Positions 35,597 to 47,548 of a stretch of 64,000 bases of DNA are shown here, piece by piece. The stretch covers positions 107,076,400 through 107,140,399 of the forward strand of contig CM043700.1 in assembly GCA_023935145.1 (NCBI GenBank). Reading direction: 5' to 3'. The notes under the pieces are model-generated. The model was not told the DNA's origin, did no database searches, and saw nothing but the letters and a program-made list of their open reading frames with translations. Made by a program: the position numbers and the translations under genes. The stretch is from Bretschneidera sinensis (lineage: Eukaryota; Streptophyta; Magnoliopsida; Brassicales; Akaniaceae). Every line of letters starts with the position of its first letter. The first letter of the stretch is position 1.

Positions 35597-35735
35597 TTAC
35601 GGATTTTTATATCCGTCAGCATATACATGATCTATAGTGACGGAATTTTTAATCCGTCAATATATACATGATTTATACTTACGGATCGTTATATTCGTCA
35701 GTATAGACATGATCTATACTTACGATAATTATATC
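35597..35735. repeat. 41-bp tandem units, left part
   Basis: Units of about 41 bases (CAGTATAGACATGATCTATA, then GTGACGG...AATCCGT). The array continues at 43522-43665 with exact phasing once element B and one TSD copy are disregarded. Confidence 0.85.
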
Positions 35736-37289
35736 AGATGTGCAAATTTTAAATGCTCGCAAGTACACGAATCACAAATAGTATTGCGATGAGTTTACTC
35801 TCGAGGTCGATCTCTCAATGAATTGCAGTGGTTTAAATCCTAAATTACTTTATTAAAATTACTAAAACAAACTCTGAAATTAAATCCTAAACACTCTAAT
35901 TAAAAGATTGGTGAAGAGAAAATTGAAATAAAAACAATTAAGTAAATTAAACAAAACGAATTATGAAGAGATGAGTATAATCAATGAGAACAATTGGGAG
36001 TTTAGCTTGCTATCCAATCATGAATTAGAACATTTGGTGAATATAAAAAATTAATCAACATCCAAGATTATTGGTATTTCCGCTAAGACTAGAGAATGCC
36101 ATTGATCATGTTTATTCTCAATTTTTAACTAATTAATGAAATCTCATGGATCATGTTCATCAATTAATTAGTTAAATTAAGTATAAGGAAAATGCAATCA
36201 CCTAAATCATAATTTGATTTGAATCCTGATTTAAATTCCTATTCAATAAAGCTTAATTAGGTCTAGATAATTTGTCATCAACCTAATCTCAAATTTTAAC
36301 CTTGACTATCAATAATAGATAGCCAATCCACAAGCAATAATCAAAAGTACGAAGGATATTGAATAAGAAATAATCTGAAAAATTTCATAAAACTAAATCC
36401 ACCAAAATATCCAAAACAATCAAGGCAGCTAAGCCAAACGCCCAACAATGCGTTCAGCCGCTCATGTTTAAATCCAATCACAGAATTCAAATATTAGGGT
36501 TACAAGCATATTGAAGGAAAAAATGAGCAAAGATAGAATTTCTTCCCGAATTACAAGATGAATCCTCAAAGTCTTGAAGCGATTGATCGTCGTCTTCAAT
36601 CTCTTGATAAGCCGTCTTGATGAAAGAAACTATCTCCTCCTTTAATCTCCCAAAACTCCTCTTGATAATATCTCTCCAAGAACTGTCGTTCTTTGAGTCT
36701 AAAAATTCCTATATATAGCTGTATGGAGATGGCTTTGTAGACAGAAAAGTCGTCTTAGGGTTTCTGTTCAGGCCGTGTGCTTCTGCTGCTGTCCAAGCCT
36801 GGTTCTGCTACTGTCCAGACCCGGTTCTGCCTAACCTTTGTCTACTAAAACTGTCATAACTTTCTCTAGAAAAATCATATTTACAAGTTGTAAATTCTCT
36901 AAAAAAATAGACATCCGGATCTTTCCGAGCATATATGGCTCATCTCCTGGTTTTTCCTGAATCAAGACAGTTTAATCCGCCCCTTCTACCATACTGAAAT
37001 CACGCACAGCCTGACCTTTGTCTACTAAAACTGCCATAACTTTCTCTAGAAAAATTATATTTATGAGCCGTGAAATTCTCCAGAAAATAGACATCCCAAT
37101 CTTTCCAAGAATATATGTCTCATCTCCTGATTCTTCCTGAATCAATACAGTTTAATCTACAAAAATGACTGATTTGTACAGGCAATTCTGGCAATTTAGT
37201 GAAACTCCTTTCAAAATGCTTGTGAACCTGTAAAACAAAATAAATACTTTAAAAACATACAAAATACTATGACAAATATTCGTTCATCA
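35736..37289 (-). repeat. Element B 3' LTR
   Basis: 1554 bp. Sense start TGATGAACGAATATTTG at 37289. The left terminal base is changed (A for T). It contains two tandem copies of a roughly 185-bp unit (about 36830-37200) and a TATA (TATATATAG) near 36715 on the minus strand. Confidence 0.9.
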
Positions 37290-37304
37290 AATACCCCAAA
37301 ACCT

Positions 37305-37963
37305 AGATTTTGCTAGTCTTTAAGCAAAACTAAAAGAAAACATAAACAAAACAAACCTAAAAACTTAAATCAACAAAACTCTCATGCCTTAATTCTTATT
37401 ATGACTCATATCTAGATATCTTATGTACAATTATGTTCACAGTCTCAACACTTCACAATTCATTGCTCAAATCAAGTACACATTGCACATCTATATTCCA
37501 ATGCTTAAAACGTCTCACGTCAATTACCCCCAAACCTAACGTCAAGAATCCGAATTCGCTTCGACTCTAGGCCTCACAAGATTCACTCATTAAGCACACC
37601 AAACCTAGGTTTCAAACACTCTTCAAGCATATGTGAATAGAAGTTACGTAAACAAGAAATTTCAAATATAAATTCACATATGAATATAGATATTATCAAA
37701 GAACACTCATATGTTTGCAAAATAGATCTCATGAAAGGAATCAAATGTTAGGATTACAAAGCTATCACATTGCCTATATCATATCCTAGTCAAACACCTC
37801 AAGCAAAACATATTGAGTATGAACCTATGCATAGATGGGCGTGGTTGGCCGAACCTGATTTACACCAAAGCTCTTTCTTTTCAACTCTTTATAAGAGCGA
37901 CTTCAATACCCTTGAAATATCTCAAGTCCTTTTTCTTGTCTAACCAACCCTTTTTGACATGTT

Positions 37964-38027
<64 letters not shown>

Positions 38028-38690
38028 TTTTTCTCTTTTTTTTAATAGGAATTTGGATCTTTCTCCAAAGACAGTGGCAACAAGGGCGTATAACGATAGG
38101 CACATACTCAAACTTCTTACTCAAGTCATTCAACTAAAACAATGAGAATACACAACATGATACTTCAAGTGAGTTATATAATCCTGGCATTCAATGCAAA
38201 ACCTATAGAGATCATCTAACAATTAAGGTCATAACAAAAAGTGTTTAAGAGTACCCAGAAACTAACTCTTAGAATAAAACGCTTATGGCTCAAATAACTC
38301 ACTAGGTAGTCTCCACTATTTGATTCTCAATCATTAGATCTAGGTTCATCTCAGTATCAACATCAAGAGCACAGTCTATGGAATATGAATATGCATCAAT
38401 CTTCACAACAGCTTGTCAGTGTTAAAGAAACTAAACTCAACGTGCATAAAAGACTTGATTACAAACTATAAAACAAATTGTAGCGTGAAAATTTTGTCTC
38501 AACAAGTTCTAATTGCACCCCCAAAACTAAACTAAACATTGTCCTCAATGTATGAAATCAAACACGTGTTTAGAAAAACATGTAGAAGGGAACAATGAAA
38601 ATGGAATAACAGAAAACATACTCTATCATATGGGTGGGTTGCCTCCCACCAAGTGCTTTCTTTAACGTCTTAGCAAGGCGTTGGTTGAAC
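37305..38690 (-). other. Element B 3' non-coding spacer
   Basis: No supported gene. It carries the post-pol string GGGAGGCAACCCA on the minus strand at about 38635-38650. Confidence 0.6.
37965..38022. repeat. (TA)n microsatellite
   Basis: About 27 TA units in the 3' spacer of element B. The overlapping plus-strand frame of 110 codons is an artefact. Confidence 0.95.
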
Positions 38691-39428
38691 TTATTCAGGA
38701 TCGTGCACCTCATTGCACTCAACAACCCCCTTCTCATGGACTCCTTCCAAGTAAGGCTTCACACGATGCCCATTGACCTTGAATATCACTTGAGTCTTCG
38801 GGTTCAGCAACTCTACCGCTCCATGAGAAAAAATCTTGACTATTGAAAATGGTCTGCACCATCTTGACTTCAATTTTCGAGAAAATAATTTGAAAAGAGT
38901 GTTAAACAAAAGAACTTTCATTCCAAGATAAAGAGACTTACGGATAAGGCATTGGTAATGGTAACACTTAGTGCATTCTTTGTAGATCTTATGTATACAT
39001 GTAGCAAGACTAATACCCCTGATGTCACTTATACTCCATCCTATGGCTCTCCTAAATCTGCTAAGCTCCTTCACAACTCTCTCCTCTTGGGTTTGGGTCA
39101 AAGTAGATGAAATAATCTCAGGATATATGTTTCCCTCTCCCAGAAATATGTACTTAAGGTGCTTAGGTAACTCTTTAAGTTCAAGCTTAGGTGGAGTAGT
39201 ATCTTCCCTAGGTAGGGAACTTGGAAATTCTAAAGGTTTTCTAGACTCTTCTTTGGGTGACACTGGTATTGCACTATCTAACATCTCATGATACCCTTTG
39301 GTATCCTCTTCTAGTGTTTCCTCTACTCTCTCAGTTGTAAGAGCAACTTCAAGCTGGTCCTCTATTTCTGTCTGCAAATAATTGTCATAAAAAAAGTGAG
39401 TCCACACAATCAATAAAAAAACACTCAT
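38691..39428 (-). CDS. Element B fused RT N-terminus / integrase C-terminus
   Basis: A 245-codon frame. The first part is the acidic linker and RT start (LKELPKHLKYIFLGEGNIYP, AIGWSISDIRGISLATCIHK). It passes without a stop into the integrase end (IYKECTKCYH, LYLGMKVLLFNTLFKLFSRK, LKSRWCRPFSIVKIFSHGAV, FKVNGHRVKPYLEG). All catalytic parts of RT, RNase H and IN are missing. The join lies in CIHKIYKEC, where both parental motifs contain KIY, which suggests deletion at a short repeat. The product, if made, would be an enzymatically inactive polyprotein tail. Confidence 0.8.
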   Translation of the reverse strand: MSVFLLIVWTHFFYDNYLQTEIEDQLEVALTTERVEETLEEDTKGYHEMLDSAIPVSPKEESRKPLEFPSSLPREDTTPPKLELKELPKHLKYIFLGEGNIYPEIISSTLTQTQEERVVKELSRFRRAIGWSISDIRGISLATCIHKIYKECTKCYHYQCLIRKSLYLGMKVLLFNTLFKLFSRKLKSRWCRPFSIVKIFSHGAVELLNPKTQVIFKVNGHRVKPYLEGVHEKGVVECNEVHDPE

Positions 39429-40005
39429 CGTTAGTAGAAATAGAAGAAGGAATGGTTAGAGAATCAAACACTTCAAATTGTACAGTCTCTCCTAAGACTG
39501 TCATCGTTAACCTCCCATTATGGACATCAATAATAGTCTTGGTTGTGGCCATAAATGGTCTACCAAGAAGAATTGTGTGCTCTTTGTCTTTATATGGGGT
39601 TCCTTCCATCTCCAATACCATGAAATCTATAGGCACAATCACTTTGTCTACCTGTACCAATATATCCTCAACTATTCCCTTAGGATATTTAATTGTCCTA
39701 TCAACGAGTTGAAGTGACATAGTTATTGACTTAAGCTCCCCCAAACCTAGTTGCAAGTATATCGAATATGGCATGAGATTTATACTTGCTCCTAAGTCTA
39801 ACATTGCTTTGGCGACTTTCTTGTTTCCCATTGTGATGTTGATGATGAAACTTCCGGAATCTTTCAGCTTAGGTGGCAAGCTTTGTTGGAGCACTGCACG
39901 AGCAACTTCTAACATCATCACTTTCTCGTTCTTCTCATATTTCCTCTTGAATGGTGTTAAGTTCCTTAAAAAATTTCGCATATGATGGCACATTCCTGAT
40001 AACAT
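39429..40005 (-). CDS. Element B protease region
   Basis: The open frame 40005-39385 (206 codons) holds AMLDLGASINLMPYSIYLQL, GLGELKSITMSLQLVDRT, PKGIVEDILVQVDKVIVPID and LLGRPFMATTKTIIDVHNG. It is an Athila-type retropepsin with DLG at the active site and a well conserved flap and C-terminal LGRPF. The frame overlaps the next one (39428-38691) by 44 bases, so a -1/+1 shift or degradation links protease to the RT-IN fusion. It reads through with few defects compared with A. Confidence 0.82.
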
Positions 40006-40140
40006 CCAAAAGAGGCAAATTAATATTCACTTTAGAAAGCATGTCAAAAATATCAAAAAATTGCTTATCCTGTTTAATATCCTTCAGACAACTGGGATAA
40101 GGAATAAGAGGCCTGTAAGGCTCACTCACCTTGTGCAGTG

Positions 40141-41685
40141 TCATGAAGGAAGATGGCTCTTTCTCCTTGCTCTCCTCAGATGTTTGAGAAGATTATGGAT
40201 CTTCAGCTGGATTTCCTTTAGGAGTGTCATGCTCCTTTTGCTTCTCAATTGATTTTCCTGCATCGCGTGGAAAGTCATAAAAAATTTTATCATTAGAATT
40301 GTTGTTAAGAATTTTACCACTTCGCAGCACTGTGATAGCCTTTGCTTGCTCAGGTTGGTTAGGCAATTTCCCTTTTTGATGTACTTGCAATTGTTTCGCA
40401 AGTTGCCCAAACTTGTACTTCCACCCTCTTCATTGATGCCTCTAAGGAATCCAACCTTTGGCTATGTCTCTCTTGGTTCTTTTTGCTAACTTGAATAAAA
40501 GCACTCAAGTTCTCCTCCAAAGTTGGATTTCTAGGCTGATTGCGTGGTGCAACTTGGTTTTAATATTGAACCAGTCTTGAACTTTGAGCATATGCTGGAG
40601 CGTTTTTAGTCTTCCAAGAGAAATTGGGATGATTTCTCCACCCAGGTTGTAGGTGTTAGAATATGGATCATTCCTCGACCTAGGTTGGTAAGATTCAATT
40701 TCATTAACTTGTTCTTGTTCATTTCCTGCATAAGATTCATAGGACAAAGAACAAGTGTTAGCACCGTGACCAAAAACCCCACAAACTCCACATACCTCAT
40801 TGTTGGGTGTGTTTATGGTAGTGAGAAGTTTGACTTGTTTGGTCAACTCTGCAAGTTGCATTGCCATATCGTTGTTGGAGCTCAATTCATTAACCCCAAC
40901 TCTCCTTCCTCTTACACTCTTTTGTTGGAAATTAGCACCCAACATCTCATATAGCTCGCATGTCTCCTCAGCAGTCTTTTCTCCCATGGCTCCACCGGCA
41001 GCATTATCAACTGTATATTGACACTGTTATGTCAATCCATCATAGAAGAATTGAACCAGTAGCTGTTATGGGTAATGATGGTGGGGACACTGGATTAAAA
41101 GCATCTTGAACCTGTCCCATGCTTCATGGAGGGTTCTCCCTTCATTTGTGAGAACGTGGCAATCTTAGTTCTCAACTCAGTGGTCTTCTGATGGGAGTAC
41201 AATTTGTTCATTAACTAATTATAGACCACTTCCCAGTTAGTCAAAGAACCAGGTGGAAGAGTCATCAACCACGCTTTTTCTCTATCTTTTAATGTGTAGG
41301 GGAAGCATCTCATCCTGAGTTGATCCTCATTCAGCCCTTGTAGAGGAAAAGTCTGGACTGTTGCATAGAAATCCCTTATGAAGGTTAATAGGTCTTCATT
41401 TGGAATTTTGTATAATGAAGGGAGCATACTAAAGTGGATATTTTGTATCTCATAATTCCATATAGCTTCCCTCAATTGGATGCAAGATGTGGAAGTGCCG
41501 ATGATCGGCCTTGCATACTTCTTCATCATAATTTGGCTTTCAGCTCCTATCATTCTTTCAGGCTCATCTTTTTCTATTCCCTCAACCTTTTCTTCTTTTT
41601 CCGTAGGCTATAACGTCTCCCTTAGCCTATGGATATTGTCTATTGCTGGCACTAGATTTCTCCCTTGGGATCTTCTACCGTGCAT
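40141..41685 (-). pseudogene. Element B gag (broken)
   Basis: It starts at 41685 (MHGRRSQGRNLVPAIDNIHR) with a stop after about 25 codons. The capsid core 41553-41215 contains IWNYEIQNIHFSMLPSLYKI, LLTFIRDFYATVQTFPLQGL and RMRCFPYTLKDREKAWLMTL. The frame 40987-40505 carries the zinc knuckle CGVCGVFGHGANTC (CX2CX4HX4C). The remainder to 40141 is hydrophilic linker in other frames. Particle-forming and RNA-binding parts are recognisable but not in a single open frame. Confidence 0.82.
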
Positions 41686-41884
41686 GCACTTGAAGAAAAC
41701 AAAAGAAAAATTAAGCTACCAGGAATCAAGAGAGCGAAAATCAAGAAACAAATTAATGCCAATTTAAATCAAGAAAATCAAGAAGCAAATAAAGAAAATT
41801 TAAAGAAATAAAAATTACGCCTAAAAGAAAGAAATAAAAATAAAAATAAAAACAAATAAAATAACTAAAGAATTAAACGCCAAT

Positions 41885-41902
41885 TCCTTCGCACCGATGC
41901 CA
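41885..41902 (-). other. Element B primer binding site
   Basis: Sense TGGCATCGGTGCGAAGGA matches 12 of 18 of the tRNA-Asp complement, six bases inside the LTR end. Confidence 0.65.
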
Positions 41903-41908
41903 AAAACT

Positions 41909-43521
41909 TGATGTGCAAATTTTAAATGCTCGCAAGTGCACGAATCACAAATAGTATTGCGATGAGTTTACTCTCGAGGTCAATCTCTCAAGGAATTGCA
42001 AATGGTTTAAATCCTAAATTACTTTCTAAAAATTACTAAAACAAACTCTGAAATTAAATCCTAAACACTCTAATTAAAAGATTAGTGAAGAGAAAATTGA
42101 AATAAAAACAATTAAGTAAATTAAACAAAACAAATTATGAAGAGATGGGTATAATCAATGAGAACAATTGAGAGTTTACCTTGCTATCCAATCATGAATT
42201 GGAACATTTGGTGAATATAAAGAATTAATCAACATCCAAGATTATTGGTATTTCCGCTAAGACTAGAGAATGCTATTGATCGTGTTTATTCTCAATTTTT
42301 AACTAATTAATTAAATCTATGGATTGTGTTCATCAATTAATTAGTTAAATTAAGTATAAGGAAAACGCAACCACCTAAATCACAATTTGATTTGAATCTT
42401 GATTTAAATTCCTATTCACGAAAGCTTAATTAGGTCTAGATGATTTGTCCTCAACCTAATCTCAAATATTAACCTTGACTATCAATAATAGATGGCAAAT
42501 CCACAAGCAATAATCAAAGGTATGAAGGATATTGAATAAGAAATAATCTGGAAAATTTTATAAAACTAAATCCACCAAAATATCCAAAACAATCAAGGCA
42601 GCTAAGCCAAACACCCAAATGCGTTCAGTCGCTCATGTTTAAATCCCAATCACAGAATTCAAATACTAGGGTTACAAGCATATTAAAGGACAAAATGAGC
42701 AAAGATAGAATTTCTTCCTGAATTACAAGATGAATCCTTAAAGTCTCGAAGTGATTGATCGTCGTCTTCAATCTGTTGATAAGCTGTCTTGATGAAAGAA
42801 ACGGTCTCCTCCTTCAATCTCCCAAAACTTCTCTTGATAATATCTCTCTAAGAACTGTCATCGTCTCCCAAGAACTACCGTTCTCTGAGTCTAAAAATTC
42901 CTATATATAGCTGTATAGAGACGGCTTTGTAGATAGAAAGTCGCCCTAGGGTTTCTGTTTAGACCGTGTGCTTCTGCTGCTGTTCAGGCCCAGTTTTGCT
43001 GCTGTCTAGGCCCGGTTCTGCCTTACCTTTGTTTACTAAAACTGCCATAACTTTATCTAGAAAAATCATATTTACAAGCTATAAAATTCTCCAAAAAAAT
43101 AGACATTCGGATTTTTCCAAGAATATATGGCTCATCTCCTGGTTCTTCCTGAATCAATACAGTTTAATCCGCAAAAATGACATTTCTGCCACACTGAAAT
43201 CACACACAGCCAGACCTTTGTCTACTAAAACTGCCATAACTTTCTCTAGAAAAATCATATTTATGAGCCATAAATTTCTCCAGAAAATAGATTACTAGAT
43301 CTTTCCAAGCATATATGGCTCATCTCCTAGTTCTTCTTGAATCAATACAGTTTAATCCGCAAAAATGATTGATCTCTATGAGTAATTCTGGCAATTTAGT
43401 GAAACTCCTTTCCAAATGCTTGTGAACCTGTAAAACAATGAAAAACAACTCAAAGTAACAAATTCCTAAGCTAAACATGTATTAAAGCATACAAAATACT
43501 AGGACAAATATTCGTTCATCA
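41909..43521 (-). repeat. Element B 5' LTR
   Basis: 1613 bp with TGATG...CATCA termini. It matches 35736-37289. The middle part also matches solo LTR S2 (45650-46150). Confidence 0.9.
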
Positions 43522-43665
43522 ATATCCATCAGTATAGACATGATCTATAGTGATAGAATTGTAAATCTGTCAGTATAGATATAATCTGTAGTGACGAAAC
43601 TTTTAATCCGTCGGCATACATCAAGTTTATATTGACAGATATAAAATCCGTCAGTATAGCCACCC
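43522..43665. repeat. 41-bp tandem units, right part
   Basis: Continuation of the 35597 array up to the right end of the CACTA-like element. Each unit has an inverted ACGGA/TCCGT pair. Confidence 0.85.
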
Positions 43666-43692
43666 ATTAGTATATTATATTTTTTTGTAGTG

Positions 43693-44090
43693 AAATCGTT
43701 ATTTCAGAATTCATATTAAATTGCTTCACCGAGGAGGAAGCCCCAAGCTTCCTTCCACCACGGAGTCCTCATCAAGTCATCACACTAAAAGAGCTAAGCT
43801 CCCTCTCTCCTTATAATCCCTTTCAATTAAGGCTGAAGAAAGAATGTTGAGTTTTCTCCATCTCCGGAGACACCCTCATCCAAGGCCAAAGGGAAAACCC
43901 TTAACTCCTCAGCCCTTTAGCAAACAAAAAAGGAAAGAAGACTACACAAAGTAAAATATCGGACGTAGATATGCAAAAAGGGTCCACGCCCATATCATTC
44001 ATTAAAGGATAAGGCTTAAGGCATTACTGGCCTTTCTTACAAAGCAACAAAACACCTATTCTCATTACTTGGAAAAATTTTACAAGGCAC
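43693..44090 (+). other. Element G 3' untranslated region before the arrays
   Basis: No open frame. It continues the post-pol sequence of G across the CACTA-like insertion. Confidence 0.5.
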
Positions 44091-45310
44091 TCATCTTTAG
44101 ACTTGTCTCCACAACTCAGAGGATTTTGATCCAAGTCATCCTCATCGAACTCATCTCCACAACTCCAAGGAATTTGATCCAATTCATTCTCCTTAGACTT
44201 ATCTCCAAGACTCTGAGGAGTTCGATCCCAAGTATCCTCGTCGGACATATCTCTACAACTCTGAGGAGTTTGATCTAAGTCATTCTGATCATACCTATCT
44301 CCAAGACTCCGAAGAGTTTGATCCTAAGCATCCTCCTTGGACCTATTCCCACAACTCCGAGGAGTTTGATCTAAGTCATTCTTCTCTGACCTATCTCCAA
44401 AACTCTGAAGAGTTCGATCCCAAGCATCCTTCTTGGACCTATCTCCACAACTCTGAGGAGTTTGATCCAAGTCATTCTCTTCGGACCCACCTCCAAGACT
44501 CTAAGGAGTTTGATCTAAGTCATTCTCCTCAAACATATCTCCAAGACTCCAAGGAGTTTGATCCAAGTCATCATCTTTGGACCAATCTCTAAGACTCTTA
44601 AGAGTTCGATCCCAAGCATCTTCTTCAGACCTGTCTTCACGATTTCGAGGACTTCGATCCTAAGCATCCTCCTCAGACTTGTCTCCACAACTTCGAGGAG
44701 TTTGATACAAGTCATTCTCCTTGGACCCATCTCCAAGAATTTGAGGAGTTCGATCCTAAGAAACCTCATTGGACCCATCTCCAAGACTCTGAAGAGTTCG
44801 ATCCTAAGCATCCTCCTCGGACTTGTCTCCGCGACTCTTAGGAATTCGATCCTAAGCATCATCCCTAAACCTGTCTCCAAGACTCTAAGGAGTTTAACCC
44901 AAGTCATTCTCCTTGGAGCTATCTCTAAGACTCTGAGGAGTTTGATCCAAGTCATCCTCCTTTGACCCATTTCCAAGACTCCGAAGAGTTCAATCCCAAA
45001 CATCCTCTTCGGACCCATCTAAACAACTCCGAGGAATTTGATCCAAGTCATTCTCCTCAGATCTGCCTCCACCACTCTGAGGAGTTTGATCCCAAGCATC
45101 CTCCTTGGACCCATCTCTACAACTCTAAGGATTTTGATCCAAGTCATTCTCCTTGGACCAATCTCCAAGACTCTGAGGAGTTCGATCCAAGTCATTCTCA
45201 TCGAATCTATCTCCTATGTTCTGAGGAGTTCATTCCAAGTTTAACTCCTTAGACTTATCTCCAAGACTCTGAGGGGTTCACTCCAAGTCATTCTCATCGA
45301 ACCTATCTCT
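44091..45310. repeat. 48-bp tandem array, about 25 copies
   Basis: Units of 48 bases with the core CTCTGAGGAGTTTGATCCAA and GTCATTCTCCTCGGACC. 48 is a multiple of three, so frames stay open on both strands (for example 167 codons at 45018-44515), but no start context or family supports a protein. Confidence 0.9.
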
Positions 45311-45317
45311 TTGTTGG

Positions 45318-47160
45318 TGCTGAGTGCACACTAGTGCACATTGCCGAGGCACGCATTGCCATGTCGCAAACTTCGAAGTTCCAAATGCACACTAGTGCAC
45401 ACTGCCAAGGCATGCACTTAATCAGAGTCAAAAAATGCATCTTAATAGTGTTTATTTGTTAGCATTTAGGGTTGATTTAAGGCTGGATTACACATTTATG
45501 CCTTAATAATTCTTAAGTGTCATTCTTGGTATATTGATTTAGTTCGATGCATTTTCAGGTATTTTGGGCTTAAAAGAGATGGAAAAGCTAACGTTGATTA
45601 AAGTACAAAGATTATATGCATGTTCACAAGCATTTGGAAAAGAGTTTCACTAAATTTCCAGAATTACCCATACAGATCAGTCATTTTTGCGGATTAAACT
45701 GTATCGATTCATGAAGAACCAGGAGATAAGCCATATATGCTTAGAAAGATCCGGATGTTTATTTTTTGGAGAATTTTATAGCTCATAAATATGATTTTTC
45801 TAGAGAAATTTATGATAGTTTTAGTAGAAAAAGGTCAGGCTGTGCATGATTTCAGCGTGACAGATCAGTCATTTTTGTTGATTAAAACTATATTGATTCA
45901 AGAAAAACCAAGAGATGAACCATATATGCTTGGAAAAATTCGGATGTCTATTTTCTGGAGAATTTACAGCTAGTAAATATGATTTTTCTAGAGAAAGTTA
46001 TGGTAGTTTTAGTAGACAAATGTCAGGCAGAACCGGGACTGGACAGCAGTAAAAGCACACGGCCTGAACAAAAAACCTAGGGCAACTTTTCTGTCTACAA
46101 AGCCGTCTCCATACAGCTATATATAGGAATGTAGACTCAGAGAACAGGGGAGGAGAGTTTTTGAAGAGAGCTTCAATTTTTTTTTTCCTCAAGGTGATCA
46201 AGGATGAACTTCATGTCCAACTAAACTCCAAGCAAGGCGAAAAGATGAGTTTCTAGGTGTAGTTGTTCTTATTTCTATCTTTGATTCAGTTGTATGGATT
46301 GATTGTTAAACATTGTTTATGATTTACTCTTTGATTAAATAAGAAGCATTTGAATTCATGTGACAACTGCAATTTATGTTCTTATTCTCTTAGATTTTCT
46401 TAATCCGGTGATCGTATTCTTCTTCTCCATATAAGTCTAGTCAAGCTTTTCTTATGTCAAAGTTGTTAGATGTAATTAATTTTGGTAGATCTATCTGATA
46501 GGTTTGTCCATTACTGCAGTATTATTATTGATATATATTGTCGCTTCTTGATAATTTATAAGATAGATCTTGTGTGTTTGAATTGGAATTAAGGAGTAAT
46601 TTATAGCAATTACATTAAGGTATTTATATTCTTTGATTGAATATTTATCAATTGCTTGTTTGGGATGTGAAACTAGTAATTGAGATAAACCATTTGAGTT
46701 AAGATAGGAATAAGGCAACGAACTTAGGAAGGATTCCTAGAACCTTGTTATTTCTTTATTGAATTTTTCATCATATTTTCACAATTCTCTTATATAATTT
46801 CATTCGTAAAATTCAGATTTTCTTATTTGAACTTTATTGTTTAGTGTTAAGGTTTACACTTTCTCTTGTAGTTCGCTTTCCTCGTGGGATCGACACCTCA
46901 GCTATACGCAATAATCACGTGTTAGTTTGAGCGTTATCAGCACTACCATATAGCACACTTCGAAGTTCCAATCACACACTAGTGCATACTACCGAGACGC
47001 GCACTACCATGTCACACACTTTGAAGTTTCGAGCGTACACTACTGCACACTACTGAGGTGTGCACTGCCATATCTCACACTTTAGAGTTCCAAGTGCATA
47101 CTGGTTCACATTTCCAAGGTGCACACTTCGGAGATGTCGAGCGCACACTGCTTTCGAGGA
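45318..47160. repeat. 60-bp tandem array, split by S2
   Basis: Units of about 60 bases (GCACACTAGTGCACACTGCC, then GAGGCACGC and CACTTCGAAGTTCC). About 1.7 copies at 45318-45418 and about 3.5 at 46940-47160, on either side of S2. Confidence 0.85.
45419..46939 (+). mobile_element. S2: solo LTR related to S1 with a B-type middle
   Basis: 1521 bp starting TAATCAGAGTC (first G changed to A relative to S1) and ending GAGCGTTATCA. Perfect 5-bp TSD GCACT at 45414-45418 and 46940-46944. The first about 200 and last about 730 bases match S1. The middle (about 45640-46150) matches the LTR of element B in the same sense, including two roughly 185-bp tandem units and the TATA CTATATATAGGAAT (about 46119). 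Confidence 0.9.
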
Positions 47161-47258
47161 GTCCACACCAAGTCTAACTCCTCAAATTTATCTCCTAGTG
47201 TCTAACGCACACTAGTTCAAACTATTGAATTTGAGCCTAGTGTGCACACACCCTGCAG

Positions 47259-47510
47259 AGTCCGACCATTAATGCACACGTGACCTTTGAGCCCTAGCAT
47301 CAGTGCGTACACCACCTCCGAGCCCGAGCATCAGTGCGCACGCAGCTTCTGAGCCCTAGCGTCAGTGCGCATGCGATCTCTGAGCCCGAGAATCAGTACG
47401 CACGCCACCTCCAAGCCCGAGTATTAGTGCACATGTGACCTTCGAGCCCAAGCATTAATGTGCACACCGCCTCCAAGCCCGAGCATCAATGCGCACGCAA
47501 ATCTCCTAAT
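47259..47510. repeat. 31-bp tandem array, about 8 copies
   Basis: Units of 31 bases with the core GAGCCCGAGCATCAGTGCGC and ACGCCACCTCC. Part of the 3' region of element G. Confidence 0.88.
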
Positions 47511-47548
47511 CTGAGTCCAGTGTGCATGCTCACTTCTGAGACCAGTGA

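Larger units (their letters stand above)
35736..43521 (-). mobile_element. Element B: Athila-like deletion derivative
   Basis: 7786 bp, minus strand. 5' LTR 41909-43521, 3' LTR 35736-37289, perfect 5-bp TSD ATATC (35731-35735 and 43522-43526). PBS at 41885-41902 and polypurine tract at about 37290-37304. It encodes gag and protease, then RT N terminus fused in frame to the integrase C terminus. RT palm, RNase H and IN core are absent, so it can only move with helper proteins. The element sits in a 41-bp tandem unit of the CACTA-like transposon. Confidence 0.93.
32175..43692. mobile_element. CACTA-like DNA transposon, non-autonomous, interrupted by element B
   Basis: Left end CACTACAAAAAAA (32175), right end TTTTTTTGTAGTG (to 43692), the terminal inverted repeat typical of plant CACTA (En/Spm) elements. 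The flanking 3-base sites AAG and AAA match at 2 of 3. The right subterminal region is about seven 41-bp units, each with an inverted ACGGA...TCCGT pair; B is inserted in the third. Without B the element is about 3.7 kb. No transposase frame is visible. The left subterminal region lacks obvious copies of the 41-bp unit, which weakens the pairing of these two ends. Confidence 0.5.

Noticed and set aside
37813..38145. 110-codon plus-strand frame
   Set aside because: Its middle is a TA microsatellite in the 3' spacer of element B; no family similarity.
44515..45018. 167-codon minus-strand frame
   Set aside because: It lies wholly in the 48-bp tandem array, where both strands stay open because the unit is a multiple of three.
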